Below are positions 55,942 through 64,000 of a stretch of 64,000 bases of DNA, in pieces (within the stretch, counting starts at the first letter, position 1; every line of letters begins with the position of its first letter). Under the pieces are notes generated by a model that worked only from the letters and a program-made list of their open reading frames with translations, was not told the DNA's origin and ran no database searches. A program made the position numbers and the translations under genes. Source of the DNA: Brucella grignonensis (GTDB lineage Bacteria > Pseudomonadota > Alphaproteobacteria > Rhizobiales > Rhizobiaceae); contig NZ_NNRL01000164.1 of NCBI RefSeq assembly GCF_002252505.1, positions 248,001 to 312,000 of the forward strand. Direction: 5' to 3'.

Positions 55942-56775
55942 TTAGCGGATCAAATGTCTTGTCAGTCGCCGTTCAAGGAAGTCCCAGACGTGCCGCAGGC
56001 ATTCGACAATTAGCAGGTAGATAACTGCTGCCCAGATATAAGTCTGGAAATCAAAAGTCCTTGAATAGGCACGGCGTGTTTCCCCCATGAGATCGAGCAC
56101 GGTGATGATTGCGACGATAGCCGATCCCTTGATCATCAGGATAATTTCGTTGCCATACGGACGCAAAGCCACGATCAAAGCCTGAGGCAGGATCACTTTC
56201 CAGAATGTCACACGCTTGGAGATACCGAGAGCCGCCGCACCTTCCCATTGTCCAGCGGCAACGCTCTGAATAGCGCCACGCAGGATTTCTGCCTGATAGG
56301 CTGCAGTGTTGAGCGAAAAGGCCAGAATCGCGCAGTTCCATGCGTCACGGAAGAACACCCAAAGGCCAATACTTTCAAGGAAAGGACGGAAGGTGCCGAA
56401 ACCGTAATAGATCAGGAAGGTTTGCGCGAGCAGCGGTGTGCCACGGAAGAAATAGACATAGGCAAAGGCGATGCCGCGCAGCCATCGGTTCTTCGACATG
56501 CGTGCCGCTGTGATTGGTAGCGACAAGAGCGCTCCAATAACAATCGAAACTGCAACAAGCTGTAGTGTAACCAGCAGCCCGGACCAATAACGCGGAGCGT
56601 AGGTTTCAAACAGATCGATACGCCACGCATTATAGAGATAGAGCGCCAGTCCGACGAAAAGCAGTGCCCAGAACGCAACGATGATGTGACCGGCGATGCG
56701 TGTGCGTGACCAACCTCTGGTTATTTGAGGAGGGGCCAGAACATCTGCTTCGCTGCGAGAGGTGATTTCACTCAT
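55942..56775 (-). CDS. Polar amino-acid ABC transporter permease (HisM type)
   Basis: 277 residues with an N-terminal cytoplasmic stretch, about six hydrophobic segments, and the permease EAA loop in AYQAEILRGAIQSVAAGQWEGAAALGIS. The His/Lys/Arg uptake family (HisM) is the closest fit. It starts two bases after the HisQ-type gene. Confidence 0.92.
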   Translation of the reverse strand: MSEITSRSEADVLAPPQITRGWSRTRIAGHIIVAFWALLFVGLALYLYNAWRIDLFETYAPRYWSGLLVTLQLVAVSIVIGALLSLPITAARMSKNRWLRGIAFAYVYFFRGTPLLAQTFLIYYGFGTFRPFLESIGLWVFFRDAWNCAILAFSLNTAAYQAEILRGAIQSVAAGQWEGAAALGISKRVTFWKVILPQALIVALRPYGNEIILMIKGSAIVAIITVLDLMGETRRAYSRTFDFQTYIWAAVIYLLIVECLRHVWDFLERRLTRHLIR

Positions 56776-56777
56776 AA

Positions 56778-57500
56778 TCAGGCTCCTCGCGACGCTTTAT
56801 TACCCGCATCTGCCCAACGAGCGATGCGGTTGATGAAATATGAGGAGATGATTGCAAGCGCGAGATAGAGCAAGCAGGCGACGCCGAAGAACAGGAATGG
56901 CTCCTTGGTCACGCGTGCAGCAATCGACGTCTGGCGCAGAATGTCTGACAGCGTAATGACCGAAACGAGCGATGTGTCTTTCAGTAGTACAAGCCAGAGA
57001 TTGGCAAGGCCCGGAAGTGCAATCTTGATCAATTGCGGGAGAATGACTTTGCGCATCGTCTGCCAATGCGAAAGACCAACCGCGTAACCGCCTTCATATT
57101 GCCCACGCGGGATCGCCCGGAACGCCGACAGAAAGACCTCACTCGAATAAGACGAGAAAACGAAACCAAGTGCGATCATACCCGCGACAAAGGCATTGAT
57201 CTCGATATTTGCGTTGACATCGAACAGAGCCAGTAGGCGTTGCAAACCAAGCGACGCACCGAAATATACGAGAAAAAGTGTCAGTAGCTCCGGCAATCCG
57301 CGAAAAATGGTCGTGTAGATATTGCTCGCAAGCCGAACCGATGGCTCTTCCGATTGTTTGCCCAAGGCAACGATAAAGCCAAGGGCGAGGCCGACGGGTA
57401 GGGTCGCGACGGCCAATGCGATTGTCACCATAAGCCCGTTGGCGATACTGGCGCCCCAACCGTCAGGGCCGAAACTCAATAGCGTGGCGTAATGTTCCAT
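56778..57500 (-). CDS. Polar amino-acid ABC transporter permease (HisQ type)
   Basis: 240 residues, five or so membrane helices. The EAA loop is SYSSEVFLSAFRAIPRGQYEGGYAVGLS, a typical HisQ match. It pairs with the next permease as a heterodimer. It is 134 bases downstream of the binding-protein gene, with a hairpin between. Confidence 0.92.
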   Translation of the reverse strand: MEHYATLLSFGPDGWGASIANGLMVTIALAVATLPVGLALGFIVALGKQSEEPSVRLASNIYTTIFRGLPELLTLFLVYFGASLGLQRLLALFDVNANIEINAFVAGMIALGFVFSSYSSEVFLSAFRAIPRGQYEGGYAVGLSHWQTMRKVILPQLIKIALPGLANLWLVLLKDTSLVSVITLSDILRQTSIAARVTKEPFLFFGVACLLYLALAIISSYFINRIARWADAGNKASRGA

Positions 57501-57587
57501 GCGCCTATTCTCTTCCTGAGGGCTTCAAGTCTGTCGTGAAACAAGACCCGATAAATTTTGATTTTCTCATTATAGCCCAAATAGTTA

Positions 57588-57615
57588 CGCCGGTTTACGT
57601 GGAAGTAAACCGGCG
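57588..57615 (-). promoter_or_regulatory. Intercistronic hairpin between the binding protein and permease genes
   Basis: 11-bp perfect stem CGCCGGTTTAC/GTAAACCGGCG (57588-57598/57605-57615), loop GTGGAA, no T run after it on the minus strand. It probably stabilises the upstream binding-protein mRNA against 3' decay. Confidence 0.7.
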
Positions 57616-57633
57616 CATGAATGTTAAGATATC

Positions 57634-58440
57634 TTAGTTTTCTGCACCATAGGCATCGAAATCAAAGTACTTGTCATTGACTTCTTTGTACTTGCCGTTA
57701 GCGCGGATTGCCTTGATCGCTTCGTTGAACTTTTCAATCAGCTCAGGACGGCCCTTTTTGAAGGCGACGCCGGCACCAGGACCGTGAATTTCGATAACAG
57801 GCGGGAAAGTGCCAACCATCTTGCAGCAGGCGCCATCTGGCGATTTCAGCCATTCGGCCAATGTAACGCTGTCGTCGTTAACTGCGTCAAGGCGACCATT
57901 TGCGAGATCGAGACGATATTCTTCGGCAGTCGGATAAGCCTTGATCGTGCTGTCGGTGAAGGTCTTCTCCGAATAATTGGCGTGTGTGGTCGAAACCTGT
58001 ACACCGATCGTCTTGCCTGCCAGATCTTCCTTGGTCACGCCCTTGATGTCGGTATCCTTAGGCGCTGCGATGCCGGGAGGTGTGTTGTAATATTTGTTCG
58101 AGAAGTCGACCTGCTTCTTGCGTTCGTCGGTGATGGACATAGACGCGATGAAGGCATCGAACTTACCGGACTGAAGGGCAGGGATAGCACCGTCCCATTC
58201 CTGCGTCACGAATTCACATTCGGCTTTCATTTCGTCGCAGAGCGCCCGGGCAATATCTACGTCAAAGCCGGAAAGCGTGCCGTCTGGCTTGATGAAATTG
58301 AATGGAGGGTAGGCACCTTCCGTCCCAATCTTGAGCTTCAATGGTTCCTGAGCATTGGCAATACCGGCGCTCATGCTGCCGAGTGTGATAGCAAGTGCTG
58401 CAACTGATGTCGCCGCAGCGATACGCTTTATAACGCGCAT
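57634..58440 (-). CDS. Lys/Arg/Orn-type amino-acid ABC transporter substrate-binding protein
   Basis: 268-residue periplasmic protein of the SBP_bac_3 family. Signal peptide ending in SAGIANAQE (about residue 30). Family signatures: LKIGTEGAYPPFNFIKPDGTLSGFDVDIARALCDEMKAECEFV, then AFIASMSITDERKKQVDFSNKYYNTP. The ligand Arg and Asp sit in those blocks. It is first in the operon with the two permeases. Ligand class His/Lys/Arg is inferred from the family. GAGG is seven bases before the ATG. Confidence 0.92.
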   Translation of the reverse strand: MRVIKRIAAATSVAALAITLGSMSAGIANAQEPLKLKIGTEGAYPPFNFIKPDGTLSGFDVDIARALCDEMKAECEFVTQEWDGAIPALQSGKFDAFIASMSITDERKKQVDFSNKYYNTPPGIAAPKDTDIKGVTKEDLAGKTIGVQVSTTHANYSEKTFTDSTIKAYPTAEEYRLDLANGRLDAVNDDSVTLAEWLKSPDGACCKMVGTFPPVIEIHGPGAGVAFKKGRPELIEKFNEAIKAIRANGKYKEVNDKYFDFDAYGAEN

Positions 58441-58780
58441 TCCTAGTCCTCTCGTTTAGTTGTGGCTGGTTCCCTGATTCTTTTTCTGGTTCAGCCGCTT
58501 CAAGAGACGCTGTCGACATAATATTTTAAGTAGTAAGTCTGACAGTCGATCCCCCGTTTATTACCAATAGATGCTAGAGTTGACGACGCGCAATATTTTT
58601 TCGCACTTATGCCCAGTCATCCGCCCAGAACTTGATAATCCCACCATTTTCCATGTCATTGCAAGACGGTTTGCGTAATTTAATTGTGCATGTAGAAAGG
58701 GGATTTAAAAGGGATTTCTATAGAATATAACGATATTACCGTGGTTTTTACGGATACTGGCGAAGCTAATGGGGAAATCC
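58441..58780. other. Intergenic region between mobB and the binding-protein gene
   Basis: 340 bases with no gene. It holds the ABC operon promoter (minus strand). The stretch 58690-58740 is AT-rich with a direct repeat GGGATTT. I see nothing else. Confidence 0.5.
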
Positions 58781-59284
58781 TCAAAGCTCCATCAATTGCA
58801 CAACATAGTCTGCAATTTCTTCGATTGCATCCAGATCAAACACGGGCAATTTTTCATGTTGCACCAAGTGGTCGCTGGCAATTGCAACGATGCTGGAATC
58901 GTCCTCACAAAGCGGCGGACCAACGTGCCCGCCGGAGCGTCGAAGTTCGATTTTTTTATGAGATTCGCGCTTATAGCCCTCAATCAGAACCAGATCGCAC
59001 GGGGCGAGTTTACCCACGATCGCTTGTAACGACGGTTCCTCTTCGCCCAGATTTTCATGCATGATTGCAAAGCGCGCGGAGGATACGATGGCGACTTCAG
59101 CGGCTCCTGCATTTCGGTGTCGCCACGAATCCGTGCCAACGTGATCGATATCAAAATTATGGTGGGCGTGTTTCACTGTTGCGATTCGATAGCCACGTTT
59201 GGTTAGCTCCTGAACGAGCCTTTCGGTTAACGTGGTCTTGCCCGAGTTTTTCCAGCCAGTGATGCCGAACAGCTTATGGGTCAT
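58781..59284 (-). CDS. mobB: Molybdopterin-guanine dinucleotide biosynthesis adapter protein
   Basis: 167-residue GTP-binding protein. Walker A GWKNSGKTTL (about 10-19), the conserved TVKHAHHNFDIDHVGTDSWRHRNAGA and the G-domain block LVLIEGYKRESHKKIEL. It assists MobA in making MGD. Overlaps the mobA stop by four bases (ATGA). Confidence 0.95.
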   Translation of the reverse strand: MTHKLFGITGWKNSGKTTLTERLVQELTKRGYRIATVKHAHHNFDIDHVGTDSWRHRNAGAAEVAIVSSARFAIMHENLGEEEPSLQAIVGKLAPCDLVLIEGYKRESHKKIELRRSGGHVGPPLCEDDSSIVAIASDHLVQHEKLPVFDLDAIEEIADYVVQLMEL

Positions 59285-59922
59285 TTCAGGGCCTCATTAA
59301 GACGGATCGCTTCAATCAGATCTTCAGGTCTGTTGATGTTGAAGAAAGGATCAAAAGTTTCGCTTTGAGCGAGCTGCATAAGGGGAAAATCGACTTCTTC
59401 AAAGCCGATATGCCGCGCAAAGGCAAGAACGCTGGCTTTTTCAGCATGTGTGAGCCATTCATCGAGCGGTCGCAACAGGTCTGTTCCCCAAAGTCCGAAA
59501 ATTGGATGCACGCGTCCATTCGAACTGGCCAGCACAATGCGAGCCGCAGTTTTCTTTTGTCGCTCATAAAGTCGGGATATCAGATCTCGGGGAAAGAATG
59601 GACTGTCGGCCGCAACACTCAATAAGAATGAGAACTCTCGGCTGTATTCCAGTGCAGTTTTTAGTCCGACAAGTGGTCCACCATGCGAAGAAGGTGAATC
59701 TCCGACTACCGGAATATTCAGCTTTGATAGGCGGCTGGGGTCGCCATTTGCATTGAGAAAAAGATGATCTACCTGCGGTGAAAGCCGCTCTGCAACACAT
59801 GAGATGATTGTTTGCGAGCCAAGTTTTTGCAGAAATTTGTCACCGGCCACACCGCCCGCTTGCATACGGCTGGATTCACCGCCTGCAATAATTGCACCTG
59901 CAATGCGGGTCGTTTCTCCCAT
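59281..59922 (-). CDS. mobA: Molybdenum cofactor guanylyltransferase
   Basis: 213 residues. The nucleotide-binding IAGAIIAGGESSRMQ (about residues 6-20), the conserved Lys in GDKFLQKLG, and the catalytic VAADSPFFPRDLI. It attaches GMP to Mo-molybdopterin. ATG 59922 shares one base with the eamA stop (TAATG). The frame runs open to 60102 inside eamA, but that N-terminus has no motif. The eamA-mobA-mobB overlaps argue for one transcript. Confidence 0.94.
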   Translation of the reverse strand: MGETTRIAGAIIAGGESSRMQAGGVAGDKFLQKLGSQTIISCVAERLSPQVDHLFLNANGDPSRLSKLNIPVVGDSPSSHGGPLVGLKTALEYSREFSFLLSVAADSPFFPRDLISRLYERQKKTAARIVLASSNGRVHPIFGLWGTDLLRPLDEWLTHAEKASVLAFARHIGFEEVDFPLMQLAQSETFDPFFNINRPEDLIEAIRLNEALK

Positions 59923-60845
59923 TACGACGGTTCCACTCCGGTTGGCGTTGCCGCCAAAGTGCTCTTGTTCTGCTCGCGTTTTTTGCGAACATTTTCTCGA
60001 TAAACCATATAGATGCCGCTGCCGACGACAAGAATTGATCCGGCAATTGTATAGGAATCTGGTGCTTCGTTGAAAACAACAGTGCTCAACAGGATCGCCC
60101 AAAGCAGGCTCGAATAGCGAAATGGTGAGACAAACGAGATTTCACCTTCGCGCATGGCCATGATGATGAAGTGATATCCAATCAGCAGAAGCCCGGCAGC
60201 CAAAGCCATAATCAGAACCGGCGCGAGGCCAACGGGCTGCCAGCCGCCCATAGGCTGAATCAGGCCGCCGCCTGTAAGAGCTATGGCACCGGCGGTCAGT
60301 GTGGACAGATAAAGTGTGGGAACATGTGCGGGCACGCGACGGGTCGCGATATCGCGCATAGCCGCGAAACAGACACTGGATAGAAGAATGCCAACGGCAG
60401 CAAGACTTGCTGAACTATCGGTGCCGGGACGAATAATGATTATAACCCCTACAAGGCCTAAGGAGATACACATCCATCGTCGCCAACCGACTTTCTCATT
60501 GAGGAAAAGTACGGCGCCAAGGGTGACGACCAGCGGCGTTGCCTGAAACACGGCTGAACAAAATGCCTGTGAAAGGTGGCCGAGAGAAAAGATATAAGTG
60601 ACGGTCGCCAGCACTTCGCCCAAAACGCGCAACGCCGTCATCAAGTCCATCGACAAATTGCGCAATGCGCCATTGTGCCAAGCGAGCAGGCCTATCGCAA
60701 TTGTCGCGAATATCCCGCGGATGAACATATACTGACCGCTGTTCATCTGCGTTAGCAGATATTTTGTCATAGTATCGCCGATGGTGAATGTACCCATGGC
60801 GAGGAGCATAAATATACTTGCACGAAAATTAGCTGACTGCGGCAC
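59922..60845 (-). CDS. EamA/DMT-family transporter
   Basis: 307-residue drug/metabolite transporter with about ten membrane helices and two EamA repeats (FTIGDTMTKYLLTQMNSGQYMFIRGI first; ISFVSPFRYSSLLWAILLSTVVFNEAPD second). The substrate is unknown. Its overlap with mobA is suggestive of a shared transcript, not of a shared function. Confidence 0.9.
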   Translation of the reverse strand: MPQSANFRASIFMLLAMGTFTIGDTMTKYLLTQMNSGQYMFIRGIFATIAIGLLAWHNGALRNLSMDLMTALRVLGEVLATVTYIFSLGHLSQAFCSAVFQATPLVVTLGAVLFLNEKVGWRRWMCISLGLVGVIIIIRPGTDSSASLAAVGILLSSVCFAAMRDIATRRVPAHVPTLYLSTLTAGAIALTGGGLIQPMGGWQPVGLAPVLIMALAAGLLLIGYHFIIMAMREGEISFVSPFRYSSLLWAILLSTVVFNEAPDSYTIAGSILVVGSGIYMVYRENVRKKREQNKSTLAATPTGVEPS

Positions 60846-60909
60846 GATATGGAATCCGGTTTAGGAATGTATATCGCTATCGCATCAATTGGATTCGGTC
60901 CAATTTATA

Positions 60910-61073
60910 CTAGTGGATTGAATTTGACGTTTGGATTCCGACTGACACAAATGCTGTTTCAAACGTCAAATTCGAAAAATCCACTAGATTCAAACTCTTG
61001 CTAGTGGTCTTTTTGATTCCGACATTTGTTTAACGCCTGTATCGAGGGATGCAAATGTCGGAATCAGACCACT
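60910..61073. repeat. Double-hairpin repeat element, copy B
   Basis: 164 bases in the moaA-eamA gap. Hairpin 1: CTAGTGGATT/AATCCACTAG (60910-60919/60978-60987) and GAATTTGACGTTT/AAACGTCAAATTC (60920-60932/60961-60973). Hairpin 2: arms 61003-61028 and 61052-61073, complementary apart from a TTTT bulge. About 80% identical to copy A at 41009. Confidence 0.88.
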
Positions 61074-61096
61074 TGTTGCAGATGTATTTAAATTAT

Positions 61097-62143
61097 TTAT
61101 CCGCCGGTAAGGCTCATGTGGCGTGCAACAGCCGGGCGGTTATGATCTCGGTCAATGATGAAATCATGGCCTTTGGGCTTGCGCGAGATGGCTTCATCAA
61201 TCGCATCATTCAATATGGCGTCGCTTTCACTTGCGCGCACTGCGGCGCGCAAATCCGCATCATCATTCTGTCCGAGGCACATATAAAGCATACCGGTACA
61301 GGTCAGTCGCACACGATTGCAGCTTTCACAGAAATTATGCGTGAGAGGTGTAATGAAACCAAGACGTCCACCAGTTTCAGCGATGGTGGCATAACGGGCA
61401 GGGCCGCCGGTGCGGTACGGAATATCGGTCAGCGTAAACTGCTGGCTGAGATCGTCGCGCAGCTGTGAAAGTGGAAGATATTGATCGGTGCGATCAAATT
61501 CGATTTCACCCATCGGCATGGTTTCGATCAAAGTCATGTCCATGCCGCGGCCATGCGCCCAGCGGATCAGTTCCGGAATTTCGAATTCATTGAAGTTTTT
61601 TAACGCAACCGCGTTGATTTTAACGCGAATCCCAGCCTTCTGAGCCGCATCGATACCCTCAATAACGCGATCAAGATCACCCCAGCGAGTGATGGTGCGG
61701 AACTTATCGGGATCGAGTGTGTCCATTGAAACATTGATACGCCGCACACCGCAATCTGCCAGCTCATCCGCATATCGAGCCAGCTGGGAACCATTGGTGG
61801 TGAGCGTCAATTCGTCCAGTGCGTCTGTTTTAAGGTGACGCGACAGCCCACGAATAAGATGCATGATATTCTTGCGGACCAGCGGTTCTCCGCCGGTCAG
61901 GCGCAACTTGCGAACGCCCTTGCCGATGAATGCGCTGCAAATCCGGTCTAGTTCTTCCAGCGTCAGCAGGTCTTTCTTCGGCAGGAAAGTCATGTGTTCC
62001 GCCATACAGTAAGTGCAGCGATAGTCGCAACGATCAGTGACTGAAACGCGCAAATAGGTTACTGCGCGCCCAAACGGATCAATCATTTGTCCGGTGGGAG
62101 AAACAACAGGCAGTGTTTGAGAACGTTGCATAGAGTAAGCCAT
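61097..62143 (-). CDS. moaA: GTP 3',8-cyclase, molybdenum cofactor biosynthesis protein A
   Basis: 348-residue radical-SAM enzyme for the first Mo-cofactor step. The SAM cluster CxxxCxxC is CDYRCTYC, with [13 protein letters not shown]. The C-terminal second cluster is [18 protein letters not shown], and the protein ends with the double glycine SLTGG. Start uncertain among GTG 62152, ATG 62143 and ATG 62131; GGA lies four bases before 62143. Mo-cofactor genes mobA/mobB are 1.2 kb downstream. Confidence 0.95.
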   Translation of the reverse strand: MAYSMQRSQTLPVVSPTGQMIDPFGRAVTYLRVSVTDRCDYRCTYCMAEHMTFLPKKDLLTLEELDRICSAFIGKGVRKLRLTGGEPLVRKNIMHLIRGLSRHLKTDALDELTLTTNGSQLARYADELADCGVRRINVSMDTLDPDKFRTITRWGDLDRVIEGIDAAQKAGIRVKINAVALKNFNEFEIPELIRWAHGRGMDMTLIETMPMGEIEFDRTDQYLPLSQLRDDLSQQFTLTDIPYRTGGPARYATIAETGGRLGFITPLTHNFCESCNRVRLTCTGMLYMCLGQNDDADLRAAVRASESDAILNDAIDEAISRKPKGHDFIIDRDHNRPAVARHMSLTGG

Positions 62144-62398
62144 TGTTTCCACATGCTGCAGAGCCTGCCTGCATCTTAGTCCTAGAGATAGGTTTCGCGA
62201 AGCACTTTGTCCAGTTTACACCTTGATATAGCAGCTTCAAGCAAGAGCACATTAATCGAACAGATCTATCCCTTGGCTCTTCTCATAATGGATAAAGATC
62301 AATATCTCTTTGATTTGACGCAATTCGAAGCGGCTGATGCAGTATTTACATGCAAGCCGTCATATAATGAAACGCCGCTGGAATGACGGAGAACAAAT

Positions 62399-62761
62399 AT
62401 GAGTGATGTCTGGCCTACCGAACTGCGGGTCTCGAAGGATCGCAAGCTTTTGACGGTGGCTTTTGAAAGCGGTGAACGGTTCCAGCTGACTGCGGAGCTT
62501 CTGCGTGTGTTGTCTCCGTCGGCGGAAGTGCAGGGGCACTCACCAGAGCAGCGCGTGACTGTGGGCGGCAAACGCAATGTCGAAATTATGCGCATGGACC
62601 CGATTGGTAATTATGCTGTCCGCATTACCTTCGACGATATGCACGACACAGGCCTGTTCTCATGGACCTATCTTCATAAGCTGGGCACCGAGAAAGACGC
62701 GCTTTGGCAAACTTATCTGGATGAGCTCTCAGAAAAAGGGCTGAAACGCGATTCGAGATAA
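62399..62761 (+). CDS. DUF971 domain protein
   Basis: 120 residues: WPTELRVSKDRKLLTVAFESGERFQLTAELLRVLSPSAEVQGH and the block IGNYAVRITFDDMHDTGLFSWTYLHKL, which is the DUF971/GBBH-like N-terminal zinc domain. Similar small proteins are linked to Fe-S or ApbC/Mrp partners in other bacteria; no direct support here. GGAG precedes the ATG. Divergent from moaA, convergent with fumarase. Confidence 0.9.
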   Translation: MSDVWPTELRVSKDRKLLTVAFESGERFQLTAELLRVLSPSAEVQGHSPEQRVTVGGKRNVEIMRMDPIGNYAVRITFDDMHDTGLFSWTYLHKLGTEKDALWQTYLDELSEKGLKRDSR

Positions 62762-62763
62762 AG

Positions 62764-62792
62764 AAAAGGGCGGTTTCCCGCCCTTTATTTTC
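62764..62792. terminator. Bidirectional terminator between DUF971 and fumarase genes
   Basis: 9-bp stem AAAGGGCGG/CCGCCCTTT (62765-62773/62778-62786) with loop TTTC. Confidence 0.85.
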
Positions 62793-62807
62793 AACCAGGC
62801 CTTTATT

Positions 62808-64000
62808 TCAACCGAGATTGAGTTCTTTGAAGAAGTCGTTGCCCTTGTCGTCGATAACGATAAAGGCCGGGAAGTCGACCACTTCAATACGCCAGATGGC
62901 TTCCATGCCGAGTTCTGGATACTCGACCACTTCAACCTTCTTGATACAGTCCTGTGCAAGACGAGCAGCCGGACCGCCGATGGAGCCAAGATAGAAGCCG
63001 CCGTGGGTGCCGCATGCTTCGCGAACCTGACGCGAGCGATTGCCCTTGGCGAGCATCACCATCGAGCCACCAAACGATTGGAACTGATCGACATAGGAAT
63101 CCATGCGACCTGCGGTTGTCGGGCCGAATGAACCCGAAGCATAGCCTGTCGGGGTTTTTGCGGGACCCGCATAATAGATCGGATGGTTTTTGAAATAATC
63201 GGGCATCGCTTCGCCATTTTCCAGACGTTCGCGAATTTTCGCATGTGCGAGATCACGTGCGACAATAATCGACCCGGTCAGCGAGAGCTGCGTCTTTACA
63301 GGGTGCTTTGACAGTTCCTTGAGAATTTCTTCCATCGGCTGATTGAGATCGATCTTGACCACATGCGATGACAGCTTTTCCTCATCAATCTCGGGCATAT
63401 ATTGTGCCGGATTGGTTTCAAGCTGCTCAAGGAAGATACCGTCCTTTGTGATCTTTCCTTTGGCCTGACGATCTGCCGAGCAGGAAACGCCAAGCCCGAT
63501 AGGCAGCGATGCACCGTGGCGCGGCAAACGGATAACGCGGACATCGTGGCAGAAATATTTGCCGCCAAACTGTGCGCCGACGCCAAGCGACTGTGTCAGT
63601 TTGTGAATTTCGGCTTCCATTTCCAGATCACGGAAAGCATGACCAGTTTCGGAACCTTGCGTTGGCAGACTGTCGAGATAACGCGTCGATGCCAGTTTCA
63701 CAGTCTTCAGATTCATTTCAGCGGACGTGCCGCCAATAACGATTGCCAGATGATAGGGCGGGCAGGCCGCTGTGCCGAGGCTGAGGATCTTGTCCTTGAG
63801 GAAGTCGATCATGCGGTCATGCGTCAGCAGCGATGGCGTGCCCTGAAACAGAAAAGTCTTGTTGGCCGAACCGCCGCCCTTAGCTACAAACAGGAACTTA
63901 TAGGCGTCTTCGCCTTCTTCATAGATGTCGATCTGAGCAGGCAGATTGTTCTTGGTGTTCTTTTCTTCGAACATCGAAAGGGGGGCAAGCTGCGAATAAC
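62808..64000 (-). CDS. Class I fumarate hydratase, N-terminus cut by window edge
   Basis: Oxygen-sensitive [4Fe-4S] fumarase of the TCA cycle. About 397 C-terminal residues are visible, and the frame runs off at 64000 ([20 protein letters not shown]). Conserved: [41 protein letters not shown] with cluster Cys, [20 protein letters not shown], and the beta-domain [16 protein letters not shown] and [15 protein letters not shown]. One-chain enzyme of about 530-550 residues in the family. ATG 63974 is internal, not the start. Confidence 0.95.
   Translation of the reverse strand, partial: YSQLAPLSMFEEKNTKNNLPAQIDIYEEGEDAYKFLFVAKGGGSANKTFLFQGTPSLLTHDRMIDFLKDKILSLGTAACPPYHLAIVIGGTSAEMNLKTVKLASTRYLDSLPTQGSETGHAFRDLEMEAEIHKLTQSLGVGAQFGGKYFCHDVRVIRLPRHGASLPIGLGVSCSADRQAKGKITKDGIFLEQLETNPAQYMPEIDEEKLSSHVVKIDLNQPMEEILKELSKHPVKTQLSLTGSIIVARDLAHAKIRERLENGEAMPDYFKNHPIYYAGPAKTPTGYASGSFGPTTAGRMDSYVDQFQSFGGSMVMLAKGNRSRQVREACGTHGGFYLGSIGGPAARLAQDCIKKVEVVEYPELGMEAIWRIEVVDFPAFIVIDDKGNDFFKELNLG

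Noticed and set aside
60971..61096. moaA-eamA gap as a small-RNA gene
   Set aside because: The structure is explained by the double-hairpin repeat shared with 41009; no separate promoter or terminator was seen.

Overview
The window is a 64 kb chromosomal segment of an alphaproteobacterium of the Brucellaceae (Brucella/Ochrobactrum group). The evidence is gene content and order: aroQ-accB-accC-aat next to an NDUFA12-type complex I subunit; a sufS2-B-C-D-S-X operon with an Irr-type iron box; a 456-residue BepC/TolC protein; PopZ; a DUF1127 gene followed by anti-Shine-Dalgarno hairpins; and Rhizobiales-style palindromic intergenic repeats. It is almost entirely housekeeping DNA. I see no prophage, CRISPR array, integron or complete insertion sequence.

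Layout. 1-3.4 kb: the 5' part of trmFO (cut by the window edge), a tandem array of four CCUCCUCCC hairpins with its DUF1127 gene, and a DUF2157/GDYXXLXY membrane pair. 3.6-8.6 kb: tRNA-Leu(UAG), trigger factor, gatB, an acetyltransferase, the NDUFA12 subunit and a DUF2155 secreted protein. 8.7-14.3 kb (minus strand): aat, accC, accB, aroQ, a DsbA-like protein and an M48 peptidase. 14.4-25.7 kb: an aminotransferase, rne, an N-acetylmuramoyl-L-alanine amidase, PBP1a, prfB with its programmed +1 frameshift, a small membrane protein and bcp. 25.9-32.6 kb: a giant AsmA-like protein, tyrS, anmK and an alpha/beta hydrolase. 32.9-39.6 kb: the SUF iron-sulfur cluster operon. 39.7-44.6 kb: a glycosyltransferase, tRNA-Thr(UGU), NAD kinase and a DEAD-box helicase, then tfoX-like and sufA genes on the opposite strand to the suf operon. 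44.8-54.2 kb: a secreted protein, a small HMA metallochaperone, a PCMT-family methyltransferase, bepC, popZ, valS and a FadL-type channel. 54.3-64 kb (mostly minus): a beta-hydroxyacid dehydrogenase, a GST, an amino-acid ABC transporter without its ATPase, mobB-mobA-eamA, moaA, DUF971 and a class I fumarase (cut by the window edge).

Most interesting signals. (1) Four consecutive perfect hairpins present CCUCCUCCC in their loops downstream of a 48-residue DUF1127 gene that an overlapping open frame hides. This is the arrangement of the alphaproteobacterial CcsR/cuckoo small RNAs. (2) A 266-bp TA-flanked element with about 31-bp terminal inverted repeats lies upstream of valS; removing it and one TA restores a perfect 12-bp palindrome. 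(3) Two about 163-bp copies of a double-hairpin repeat show compensatory base changes, and one of them supplies the leader of nadK. (4) sufA and tfoX are separated from and inverted relative to the suf operon, which suggests a 5-kb inversion. (5) There are candidate operators upstream of sufB (Irr/ICE), sufS2 and bepC.
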